Positions 7,128-14,370 of a stretch of DNA of 44,102 bases are shown here, piece by piece. The position numbers and the translations under genes are program-made. The notes under the pieces are model-generated. The model had not been told where the DNA came from and did not search any database. It was given only the letters and a program-made list of their open reading frames with translations. Origin of the DNA: Actinoplanes sandaracinus (lineage in GTDB: Bacteria > Actinomycetota > Actinomycetes > Mycobacteriales > Micromonosporaceae); NCBI RefSeq assembly GCF_030009775.1, contig NZ_JASCTH010000001.1, positions 522,401-566,502 of the forward strand, in the 5' to 3' direction. How positions within the stretch are numbered: position 1 is the first letter of the stretch; each line of letters opens with the position of its first letter.

Positions 7128-8015
7128 GTGAGAAGAGTCGACCTCGCCGACGCGGACTGCGGCATCGCCCAGTCCCTCGGCGTGCTGACCGACTGGTGGA
7201 CCTTCCTGCTCATCCGCGACATCGCCGGCGGCGTGACTCGCTTCGACGGCCTGCAACGCGGGCTCGGGATGAGCCGACGCGCCCTGACCGAGCGCCTCGC
7301 CGCCCTCGTCGAGCACGGCGTGCTGCGGCGCAGGCGGTACACGGATCACCCACCCCGCCACGACTACCTGCTCACCGCCAAGGGCGAGGGTTTGCTGCCA
7401 GTGCTGATCGCGCTGCAGGAATGGGGCGACCGGCACGTGCTCGGCGACGGGACGCTCACCGCCACGGCGGCGGCCGGGTCGGCGGAGGCGCGCCGGGTGC
7501 ACGCCCTCGTCGGACGCCGGCTCCCCGAGCTGACCCTGGCACGCCACGACGGCATATCGGCGCCGCCCGCCGACGCGGACGGCTGGACGGTGCTCTACTG
7601 CTTCCCGGGCGCGTTCGTGCCGGGCGGTCAGGGCCTCCCGCCGTACTGGGCGGACATCCCCGGCGCTCCCGGCTGCACGCTCGAGTCCATCACCTATGCC
7701 GCGCGGGCCGCCGACTTCGCCGCCGCGGGCGCGCGGATCCGCGGGGTCAGCACACAGCGCCCAGACCAGTTGGCCGCCTTCTCCGCCCACGCCGAGCTGC
7801 CGTTCCCGCTGCTCTCCGATGCCGACGGGCGGCTCGCCGCGGCGCTGCTGCTGCCCACCTTCCGAGCCGCCGGCACTGACCGGCTCAAGCGGGCCACGCT
7901 GCTGCTCGACCCGGCCGCGACGGTGCGCGCCGTCCAGTTCCCGGTGACCGATCCGGCCGGCTCGGTCAGCGAGATGCTGCGCCTGACCCGGGATCACGTT
8001 GCGGCCGCCGGATAG
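7128..8015 (+). CDS. HxlR-type winged-helix regulator fused to a peroxiredoxin-like domain
   Basis: 295 residues from GTG 7128 (alternative ATG 7104). Residues 1-105 are an HxlR domain: N-terminal Cys11 in CGIAQSLGVL, TDWWTFLLIRDI, RFDGLQRGLGMSRRALTERL and a YLLTAKGEGLLPVL tail. Residues 140-295 are an AhpC/TSA-like thioredoxin fold, with WTVLYCFPGAFVPG (Cys158) and the PrxQ/BCP signature PGCT (Cys183 in the peroxidatic position). It is therefore a candidate one-component thiol/peroxide sensor that binds DNA directly. Cysteines 11, 158 and 183 are the plausible redox switch (inference). The divergent MFS gene is the likely target. No downstream partner is transcribed with it. Confidence 0.85.
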   Translation: MRRVDLADADCGIAQSLGVLTDWWTFLLIRDIAGGVTRFDGLQRGLGMSRRALTERLAALVEHGVLRRRRYTDHPPRHDYLLTAKGEGLLPVLIALQEWGDRHVLGDGTLTATAAAGSAEARRVHALVGRRLPELTLARHDGISAPPADADGWTVLYCFPGAFVPGGQGLPPYWADIPGAPGCTLESITYAARAADFAAAGARIRGVSTQRPDQLAAFSAHAELPFPLLSDADGRLAAALLLPTFRAAGTDRLKRATLLLDPAATVRAVQFPVTDPAGSVSEMLRLTRDHVAAAG

Positions 8016-8130
8016 CGTGCCGCGCCGCTTCCCTTAGGAAAACCTTAATTCTGAGGGATGCGGGAAACCGCTTGCCCGCACGATCCGTGCTAACGGGCGA
8101 CAACCCACCGCCGCTATCGAGAGGCACGTG

Positions 8131-8217
8131 ATGGCTGATTCCCGGCACGTCAGAGGCCGAGTGACCGGGGCGGCGGACGCCAAGCTCGAGCCGGGCGCCG
8201 CCGTGACCGGCCCGTAG
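8131..8217 (+). CDS. Possible 28-residue small protein
   Basis: ATG 8131 is preceded by GAGAGG at 6 nt spacing and runs 28 codons to TAG (8217), beginning MADSRHVRGR and ending AAVTGP. Four bases after the stop comes a very strong 15-bp hairpin, giving a complete small transcription-unit appearance in a 412-bp gap otherwise without genes. Composition is Gly/Ala/Arg-rich with no Cys and no signal peptide. It could equally be chance in GC-rich DNA; no family is recognised. Confidence 0.3.
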   Translation: MADSRHVRGRVTGAADAKLEPGAAVTGP

Positions 8218-8220
8218 ACC

Positions 8221-8269
8221 CTCGCCGGGGTGGCGAGGTCCCCCAGTTACCTCCCGCCACCCCGGCGAG
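8221..8269 (+). terminator. Strong hairpin terminator
   Basis: Perfect 15-bp arms 8221-8235 (CTCGCCGGGGTGGCG) and 8255-8269, with a further short AGG/CCT pairing inside the loop. It follows the possible small ORF and, 206 bp downstream, the HxlR-peroxiredoxin gene. Read in either direction it would be a stable hairpin; no T-tract. Confidence 0.65.
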
Positions 8270-8351
8270 CCGCGCCACTCTCCCATTCCACGCTTCCCCG
8301 CTTTGCGACGAGGCGCGCCCGGCCTCATCCGGGCGCTCGGCAGCGTCCTCC

Positions 8352-8382
8352 GAGGGCCGGCACGGAGCCCGTGCCGGCCCTC
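8352..8382 (-). terminator. Terminator of first DUF4360 gene
   Basis: Perfect 14-bp arms GAGGGCCGGCACGG (8352-8365) and its complement (8369-8382) with a 3-nt loop, 46 bp after the stop codon of the minus-strand DUF4360 gene. Confidence 0.7.
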
Positions 8383-8406
8383 ACGCTGCGCCCCGTCAGG
8401 AACACG

Positions 8407-8458
8407 TGCGCCAAAAGAAGTGGCAGATCAGCACCTGCGCCAGGAGAAGTGGTAGATC
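8407..8458. repeat. 29-bp-period duplication of the 3' end of the DUF4360 gene
   Basis: The last codons of the gene (8436-8458) are repeated just past the stop at 8407-8429, with three mismatches over 23 bp. The duplicate would re-encode an FSW-like C-terminus if the stop were read through. This is a diverged tandem duplication at the gene end. Confidence 0.75.
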
Positions 8459-9072
8459 GTTTCGATGCTGCCGTCGGTGGAGTCCATCGTCAGGTAACTG
8501 ACGTCGGTGGAGGTTCCCTTGGCGACACGCAACTCGGTGTTGATGTTGAGGTTCCGCAACTCGCCGCACGGGCGGAAGACCTGGGCCGCGACCGGCACCG
8601 CGTCCGTGGCGATCCAGTTGTCGTCGAGCGGCGCCGAGATCGGGTGGTTCGCGTAGCTGCCCTGGGTCATGCCCTGGAAGTAGTAGTTGGCGCGTTGCTG
8701 GGCGACCGCGCCACGCTGCAGGAATCCATAGCCGCGATAGTCCACCTTGGCGATCGCGAAGGTGAATCCGTGCGGCACGTGAACGAGCACGTTGAGCTGA
8801 CAGTTCTTCCGGTTCTCGGTGACCGGGACGCCGGGGCCGGCCTGGGCCAGGTAGTTGCTGTAGATCGCGGTGAACGCGGTGTTGTCCGGGGAGACGGCCA
8901 CGTCGGCGGTGCCCGGAGCACAACCGGAGCCCGCCATGGCGACCAATTCGATGACGATCTCGTCCGGCGGCGGGTCGTCCAGGGGGCTGCTCGCGGAGGC
9001 CTGCGGCGCACTGACGAGCAACGACGCGAAAAATGCGAGCGCGGCACCGCCACGCGTTAACAGTGTTCTCAT
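8428..9072 (-). CDS. Secreted DUF4360 protein (copy A)
   Basis: 214 residues with a Sec signal peptide ending near ASA (residues 26-28). The mature domain has the DUF4360 hallmarks: GSGCAPGTA near the start, ENRKNCQLNVLVHVP, AKVDYRGYG, a conserved ANYYFQG segment and C-terminal NINTELRV...FSW..C. Paired cysteines suggest a disulfide-stabilised extracellular beta-sandwich; function of the family is unknown. ATG 9072 is preceded by GGAGG at 8 nt. It is divergent from a second DUF4360 gene of almost the same length, sharing a 446-bp control region. It has its own hairpin terminator. Confidence 0.92.
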   Translation of the reverse strand: MRTLLTRGGAALAFFASLLVSAPQASASSPLDDPPPDEIVIELVAMAGSGCAPGTADVAVSPDNTAFTAIYSNYLAQAGPGVPVTENRKNCQLNVLVHVPHGFTFAIAKVDYRGYGFLQRGAVAQQRANYYFQGMTQGSYANHPISAPLDDNWIATDAVPVAAQVFRPCGELRNLNINTELRVAKGTSTDVSYLTMDSTDGSIETIYHFSWRRC

Positions 9073-9190
9073 TTCAGGACCTCCAGCGTCGTAGTGGGTG
9101 CCTGGGCACGCTATTCACGAACGCCAATGTAAGTCAACGCTCTCCTGGCGCGGCTGGTGGATTATTGCTGTCTTCAAGAAAGAGGGACGC

Positions 9191-9227
9191 CCGGCCAGCA
9201 AAGGTATAAATACGACAAGCTGGCCGG
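9191..9227. promoter_or_regulatory. Inverted repeat enclosing a TATAAAT box between the DUF4360 genes
   Basis: Perfect 9-bp arms CCGGCCAGC (9191-9199) and GCTGGCCGG (9219-9227) flank a 19-nt AT-rich centre containing TATAAAT. In this GC-rich genome the centre resembles a -10 box or an operator. It sits 118 bp before the copy A start and about 290 bp before copy B. No other gene lies in the 446-bp gap 9073-9518. Confidence 0.45.
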
Positions 9228-9518
9228 TGATTCACGTGTTTTGCAGACATTATGACGGCGACCTAGGCCCTTCAGCCCAGGACACCCCTCGGCACGACGA
9301 CATCAACGAACCGCGACAGCCGTCTATAGATATTCCAGGCTTGTGCGCTCCGGAGGCGCACCGCTAGCGTTTGCTGCGATGCGTTGTTCGATCATTGCGG
9401 GGGCGGTGACCTCGGATCGCCAGGCAGCACCAAAATGATGAAATGTTTCCAGAAGCTGCTGCCGTGGAGTGCGCTCGTTCCGGGTTCCCGGTCATGTCTT
9501 CGACCGAAGGAAAGAATC

Positions 9519-10169
9519 ATGCCGAAAAGAACAGTCACCCTGACGCGTGTGGTGGCGGCCGCACTGGCCGCCGCCCTCACGATCCCCCTCGGCGGGCCGG
9601 CGCAAGGCGCACCCCGGGCGAACGGGGCCACGACGCCCGCCGCCGTCACCCTGGAGGTGCTCGCGAGCAACGGCTCCGGGTGCGCTCCCGGGACGGCCAC
9701 GGTCACCGCCGACGCCGACGACACCGGTTTCCGGGTCAGATACCGCGACTTCGTCGCCGAGGCCGGCGGAGGCGCGGAGCCGGTCGACCGCCGGAAGAAC
9801 TGCCAGCTCAGTGTTCTGGTGAACATTCCGGCCGGTTGGACGGTGGCCATCGCCGAGGCCGACTACCGCGGCCGGGCGCACCTGCGCCACGGCGCCACCG
9901 GCCTGCACCGCACGAACTACTACTGGCAGGGATCCTCCGGGGGCGACTCCAGCAACCAGTCGTTCTCCGGCCCCTTCTCCGGCGCCTGGTCGACCTGGGA
10001 CGTCGCGCCCGTCCTGCACTACGCGCCGTGCAGCGGGCAACGGGTGCTGAACATCAACACGGAGCTGCGAGTGGACTCCGGCGACTCCACCGGCACGAGC
10101 AGCATGTCGATGCGTTCCTCCGAGGGCGACGTTCACACACTCTTCAACTTCAGCTGGGGCCACTGCTGA
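9519..10169 (+). CDS. Secreted DUF4360 protein (copy B)
   Basis: 216 residues from ATG 9519, preceded by GAAGGA; the open frame back to 9384 lacks start support. Signal peptide of about 30 residues ending GGPAQG/A. The mature part mirrors copy A: NGSGCAPGTATV, DRRKNCQLSVLVNIP, AEADYRGRAHL, TNYYWQG, LNINTELRVDSG and a final FSWGHC. The two copies are clearly paralogous but diverged, so the pair is old. Likely secreted to wall or medium; molecular role unknown. A short hairpin follows the stop. Confidence 0.92.
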   Translation: MPKRTVTLTRVVAAALAAALTIPLGGPAQGAPRANGATTPAAVTLEVLASNGSGCAPGTATVTADADDTGFRVRYRDFVAEAGGGAEPVDRRKNCQLSVLVNIPAGWTVAIAEADYRGRAHLRHGATGLHRTNYYWQGSSGGDSSNQSFSGPFSGAWSTWDVAPVLHYAPCSGQRVLNINTELRVDSGDSTGTSSMSMRSSEGDVHTLFNFSWGHC

Positions 10170-10190
10170 CCGTCCGCCGAACCCGGACGG
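10170..10190 (+). terminator. Hairpin after DUF4360 copy B
   Basis: 7-bp arms CCGTCCG (10170-10176) and CGGACGG (10184-10190), 7-nt loop, starting directly after the stop codon. Confidence 0.45.
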
Positions 10191-10240
10191 GCTGACCGGA
10201 CGACGGCGTGCAGTCGGGCGTGCCTGCGCGCCGTCGTCCG

Positions 10241-10283
10241 GCGCCCGGCGCCCGGCGACCGGCGACCGGCGACCGGCGACCGG
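10241..10283. repeat. 7-bp tandem repeat abutting a stop codon
   Basis: About six consecutive copies of a 7-bp unit (first GCGCCCG twice, then GCGACCG four times) end immediately before the minus-strand stop codon of the small lipoprotein gene. It is a simple-sequence tract that could vary in length between strains. Confidence 0.8.
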
Positions 10284-10655
10284 TCAGGCCACCTCGAGCA
10301 CGCCTTCGGCGAGGGTGCCCCGCAGTGTCATCTCGCCACCCCACACGACGCCCTGGGCAGACTCGCGGTTCGGGATCGCCTCGGCGGCCAGTCCACGCAC
10401 GACCAGGGCGGGAGCACCACACTGCGGGGGGTACGACCCGGCCAGGCCGGAGCAGAGACGCGCCACCCGGTCCGCCGCGATCAGGACGTAACCGCGGACC
10501 CGGACCTCTCCGCTGCCGGCGCTGATCGCCTCCTGCACGGTGAGGACATCGTCGCGGCTCGGTGAGTCACCCGCCGTCGTGTCCGGCGTCGCGCACCCCA
10601 CCAAGAGGGCCAGCGCGCCGATCGCGATCATGAACCGGATTCGAGCGGCATCCAT
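10284..10655 (-). CDS. Small lipoprotein, function unknown
   Basis: 123 residues with a lipoprotein signal peptide (hydrophobic IAIGALALLVGC, Cys lipidated about residue 21). The mature domain holds VRVRGYVLIAADRVARLCSGL and PPQCGAPALVVRG, resembling a small OB/NUDIX-free beta domain seen in other actinobacterial lipoproteins, with two further Cys probably disulfide-bonded. ATG 10655 has AGGAGG 4 nt upstream. Convergent with DUF4360 copy B and 99 bp downstream of the protease gene on the same strand. No family name can be given with confidence. Confidence 0.8.
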   Translation of the reverse strand: MDAARIRFMIAIGALALLVGCATPDTTAGDSPSRDDVLTVQEAISAGSGEVRVRGYVLIAADRVARLCSGLAGSYPPQCGAPALVVRGLAAEAIPNRESAQGVVWGGEMTLRGTLAEGVLEVA

Positions 10656-10714
10656 CGGACCTCCTGGCTCGTAGTCGAAGGATGGGACGTCCCGGCGGCC
10701 TGCCGGGTTCCACG

Positions 10715-10749
10715 CGAGGGGTGCCAGACCGCGCGTCCGGCACCCCTCG
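10715..10749 (-). terminator. Terminator of serine protease gene
   Basis: Perfect 11-bp arms CGAGGGGTGCC (10715-10725) and GGCACCCCTCG (10739-10749), 13-nt loop, 6 bp past the stop on the minus strand. Confidence 0.7.
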
Positions 10750-10754
10750 GTCTC

Positions 10755-11780
10755 TCAGAGATTGGCGATCGCGTTGTAGAAATCGCGTGCGTTGTTTCCG
10801 AAATAGGGACCGTTCCACTTGTAGCGGACCCCACTGGAGTTCCAGAAGACCCAACTGTTGACCGAGTCGAGCCATCCGAAGGTGCCGTTGAAGTCATCCA
10901 GCCACGGGCCTCCACTGGCGCCCTCGGTCATGTTGCAGTTGATCCCGTTGTGACCGCCGTCGCTGTACGACTGGCCCGTGCAGTACTTCAGGATCTGCCC
11001 GTTGAAAGGCGTCCTTGTCGGGTATCCGAATTGGAACTGATACTGCGACAGCGGATAGTTCCACTCGATGCCCTGCCCGCCCACATAGTCGACGATCCGG
11101 GTGCCGCCGGCGTTGGTGAACATCACGGCCGCGCCGATGTCCTCGGCCCGGTTCGCACCGTTGTGCCACGCGGGACGGGTCCACAGTTGGCGGGCCGTCC
11201 ACTGGCCGTGCGGCGCGTTGCCATTGTTGTAGCCGGGCACGAAGGTCCACGGGGCGCTGTTGTACCAGATGCCGGAGCCGTTGGAGACGCAGTGCCCGGC
11301 GGTGAAGACGAGGTTCTTGCCACCGCTGTTGACGGTGCTGCCGGAACAGACGTAGTTGAGGCCGTCGGCCCCGACGAAGAAGACCTTGCCGGAGGTCGCT
11401 CCCGGCGGGGAGCTCATCGAACCCGCCCACGTGGCGGCGGTGGCGCCCGGATCCACCAGCGGAACGACGGAATGGCGCTCCTGTCCCAGCGCCGCCGCAC
11501 CGTCGATCTTGCCGGCGCGTCCCTGAGGTTTCGCCTGTTCGGAGAGCTTCGCGTTGGTGGCGGCGTCCACCCGGGGCACCGGCACGGGTTTCGCGGCGAG
11601 CATGCGCTCCTTGGTCCAGTAACTCGCCGCGGCGCCGGCGGGGACGGAGACGGCGGAGCTGCCCACCGCGCCGGCCGGTGAGGGCGGCGGGCCGGCCTGG
11701 ACCGGAGCCGCCAGAATCGCACCGACGAGAGCGCCGGCGAGCGGAATCGAGAGAATGAATGATCGAAGACGTCGTGACAT
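10755..11780 (-). CDS. Secreted trypsin/V8-like serine protease (S1 family)
   Basis: 341 residues from ATG 11780 (MSRRLRSFIL), with upstream AGAGGA. Signal peptide to about residue 29 (APVQA), then a Pro/Ala-rich propeptide-like segment to about residue 125. The catalytic triad is visible: His163 in FTAGHCV, Asp214 in RAEDIGAAV, Ser289 in GASGGPW. Cys pair C145/C164 and C267/C282 fit disulfides. The arrangement matches secreted actinobacterial trypsin-like/glutamyl endopeptidase-like enzymes. Primary specificity cannot be read safely. Transcribed alone, with its own terminator. Confidence 0.92.
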   Translation of the reverse strand: MSRRLRSFILSIPLAGALVGAILAAPVQAGPPPSPAGAVGSSAVSVPAGAAASYWTKERMLAAKPVPVPRVDAATNAKLSEQAKPQGRAGKIDGAAALGQERHSVVPLVDPGATAATWAGSMSSPPGATSGKVFFVGADGLNYVCSGSTVNSGGKNLVFTAGHCVSNGSGIWYNSAPWTFVPGYNNGNAPHGQWTARQLWTRPAWHNGANRAEDIGAAVMFTNAGGTRIVDYVGGQGIEWNYPLSQYQFQFGYPTRTPFNGQILKYCTGQSYSDGGHNGINCNMTEGASGGPWLDDFNGTFGWLDSVNSWVFWNSSGVRYKWNGPYFGNNARDFYNAIANL

Positions 11781-12078
11781 GAGTCCTCTTTTTCGGTCAG
11801 CCAATCGGATGCAGTGGTGATCGCATCGCCCAAGAACGGACAAAGACGGCGATTCATTGATCCACATAAATGCCCCGCGGAGGCAATGCGACTATAGGAC
11901 GCGTGACACGAACCTTCTACAGTGCTCTCGAATGGTGGATGCGAGTGAGTTCCATCGATGGAGCTCACGCCCTCGATCGATTCTGAGATTTAACAACATA
12001 TTCATCAGTGGGCGACCTTCGGCGCTGTGCCGGCCCGAGGTCCTCGGGCCGATGGCCACTCCGGTTTCCGCCGTGGGG

Positions 12079-14370
12079 TCAGGAGCGGTTCCAGCGCAGC
12101 GGGCCCGGTCGTGCGCTCCACCAGATCCGCCGCCACCACGAGCGACGCCCCCGCAGCGCGTCGGCGAACGCCACCACCTGCGCCCCGGCCCGGTCCGCCT
12201 GTCCCGCATCGGCGGCCTCGGGCGCGAACCCGGCCGTGTTGATCGCCTCCACCAGCGCGTCCAACCCGGGAAGCGGGTCACCCTCGGCCGGAGCGAGCGA
12301 CACCGCACCGGGCGACGGCACGGCTGGATCGTCGGGGGACGGCGGCACGGCCCGGCGCAGCAGGCCGGTCCGCTGCACCGGCCGGGGCAGGACAGCCGCG
12401 TGGCCGGCCGCCTCGGTCGCCGACAGATGCGCCGGCACCGGCCGCCCGGCCAGCCGCAACGCGTCGGTGAACTCCAGCCACGCGCCGGCGATCCGCTGTC
12501 CCGGATCACCCGTGGTCAGCCGCCGCCGGCGCTGGGAGCCGCGCAGCCCGGCCACGGTGAACGCGGCCCCGGCCAGCAGCAACACCAGGCCACCGGACGT
12601 GCCGGAGGCGATCAGGACGGTGGGCGGCCCGCCCTGCGACGGCGGGACGGCGAGCGCCGACGGTGGCGCCACCGGCTCGCTTCCGGTCGGCGGCGGGGTG
12701 TCCGACGGCGACGGGGGCGGGCTGGGTGTCGGCGGGGTGAAGTCCTCCTCGACCGGCCGTACCTCGTCGCTCTTGGGCATCGGGTCGAAGGCGATCCAGC
12801 CGAGCCCGTCGAAGTAGACCTCCGGCCAGGCGAGCGCGTCACCCGCGGTGACCGGGCCGCCCGCGGCGGGCGCGGCGAACCCGACGACGACCCGGCTGGG
12901 CAGGCTGGTCAGGCGGGCGAGGACCGCGAACGCCGCGGCGAACTGCTCGGAGGTCCCCCGCTGCCCGCCGAGGTCGCGCCGGCCGAACAGGAAGTGCCCG
13001 ATGTTCGGGTACGCGTGCCCGCTCGGCGAGTCGGCGACGTGCCGGTAGTGCTCGGCGAGGAACCTCTCGATCGCCACCGCCCGGTCGTAGGCCGCTCCGT
13101 TGCCCTCGGCCAGGTGGTCGGCGAGTTTCTGCACCTGTGGGGGCGCGCCCGGCCCGACGGTCAGGTAGCGGACCATCGCGTCCCCGGACGGCGCCTCGGC
13201 GACCGGCAGCCGGTTCAGGTCGGGTTTCTGCACTTGGGAGACGGCCGTGTAGCGCAGGCCCTCGCTCAGCGGTTCGGGACAGATCAGGGTGCCGGAGACC
13301 GCGTCGTAGGCGACCCGCGCCCCGGTGATCCGGGTGGGTGTGGGCACGGCCGGGAGCAGCCGCCCGGTCAGCCCGGTGATGGTGATCCGCTGCTGTGTCT
13401 CGGTGACCTCGGCGCCGGCGGGCGTCTCCGGCGACGGCAGCACCCGCCCGGCGTTGCGGTAGAGCCCTCCGACCTTCCAGGTGACACCGTCGTAGTCGGA
13501 CAGGACCGCGAGCCGCAGCCGCACGGCCCGGACGGCCGCTTCCGGCGCCGGGGCGGCGGGGGCAGCGCCGGGCTGGAACTCCAGGAGCGGCTGCGAAGGG
13601 TCGAGGGCCCATCCGGAGATCCGGTTCAGCGGGCTCTCGTCCAGGCTGTCCACGCGGGGCGGTTGCACGTACCGCCGGGGGTCGACCGGCGTCGCGGTGA
13701 CGCGGTCGCTGACCCACGGGCCGGCCGCCGCGATCACGGCGGCGAGGATCAGCAGGCTCGCCGCCGCGCCGCCGAGCGCCCGCACCCGTACCGCCGTGTG
13801 GGTCCCCGCGCCGGGCGCACCGGAGGCGACGGCCAGGGCGGCCCCGGCCAGCCCGGCGAAGGCAAAGGTGAGCCAGGTCGCCGCCGGCGCGTTCGGGCCG
13901 ACCACATAGACGGCGCCCCCGTAGACCGCCGCCGGCGGCAGGCAGCCCAGCAGCACCCGCCCGCCGCGGACGGCGGCTTCGGTGGCGGCGAGCCCGGCGA
14001 TCCAGATGGCGGCCACCGCGATCACCACGGTGTCCGGGGCCGCCTCGACCGGGATCATGGCGGTGAGCAGGCGCGGAATACCGTTGGTGAGCGCGTCACG
14101 GGCGACCTCGACGGTCAGCCCGGACTCCCCGGCGGCCAGGTGCAGCGCGAGCGCCAGATAGCCGCCGAGCAGCGTCGCCGAGAGCGGCGCGACCGTCCAC
14201 GACGGCAGCCGCCGCGCCGCTACACCGACCCCGACCGACCCGGCCGCCGCGCCCGCGGCGAGCCGGAACAGCAGGTCGTCGGCGAAGATCCGGCCCAGCA
14301 CGGCTCCGGCCAGCGTCAACATGCCGACGAGCGCGAGCGGCACGACGGCGGCGCGGACATGTCTCACCAT
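12079..14370 (-). CDS. TgpA-like membrane transglutaminase-fold protein, catalytic residues lost
   Basis: 763 residues from ATG 14370, overlapping the DUF58 stop by 7 bp (a GTG at 14367 would give a 4-bp GTGA overlap). N-terminal block of several membrane helices (DUF3488/TgpA_N), a long external domain, a transglutaminase core (about residues 440-550), a Pro-rich linker, one more TM helix and a C-terminal cytoplasmic DUF4129-like tail. In active relatives the core reads CEQFA and DAHAWPEV; here it is GTSEQFAAAFAVLAR and GDALAWPEVYF, so the nucleophile Cys is Ser and the catalytic His is Leu. The third residue, in FDP, remains. Probably a non-catalytic structural or binding protein in the MoxR cluster. 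Confidence 0.88.
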   Translation of the reverse strand: MVRHVRAAVVPLALVGMLTLAGAVLGRIFADDLLFRLAAGAAAGSVGVGVAARRLPSWTVAPLSATLLGGYLALALHLAAGESGLTVEVARDALTNGIPRLLTAMIPVEAAPDTVVIAVAAIWIAGLAATEAAVRGGRVLLGCLPPAAVYGGAVYVVGPNAPAATWLTFAFAGLAGAALAVASGAPGAGTHTAVRVRALGGAAASLLILAAVIAAAGPWVSDRVTATPVDPRRYVQPPRVDSLDESPLNRISGWALDPSQPLLEFQPGAAPAAPAPEAAVRAVRLRLAVLSDYDGVTWKVGGLYRNAGRVLPSPETPAGAEVTETQQRITITGLTGRLLPAVPTPTRITGARVAYDAVSGTLICPEPLSEGLRYTAVSQVQKPDLNRLPVAEAPSGDAMVRYLTVGPGAPPQVQKLADHLAEGNGAAYDRAVAIERFLAEHYRHVADSPSGHAYPNIGHFLFGRRDLGGQRGTSEQFAAAFAVLARLTSLPSRVVVGFAAPAAGGPVTAGDALAWPEVYFDGLGWIAFDPMPKSDEVRPVEEDFTPPTPSPPPSPSDTPPPTGSEPVAPPSALAVPPSQGGPPTVLIASGTSGGLVLLLAGAAFTVAGLRGSQRRRRLTTGDPGQRIAGAWLEFTDALRLAGRPVPAHLSATEAAGHAAVLPRPVQRTGLLRRAVPPSPDDPAVPSPGAVSLAPAEGDPLPGLDALVEAINTAGFAPEAADAGQADRAGAQVVAFADALRGRRSWWRRIWWSARPGPLRWNRS

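Noticed and set aside
5745..7997. 750-codon minus-strand frame across the MFS gene and its regulator
   Set aside because: Wrong frame relative to the clear MFS helices and antisense to the HxlR domain.
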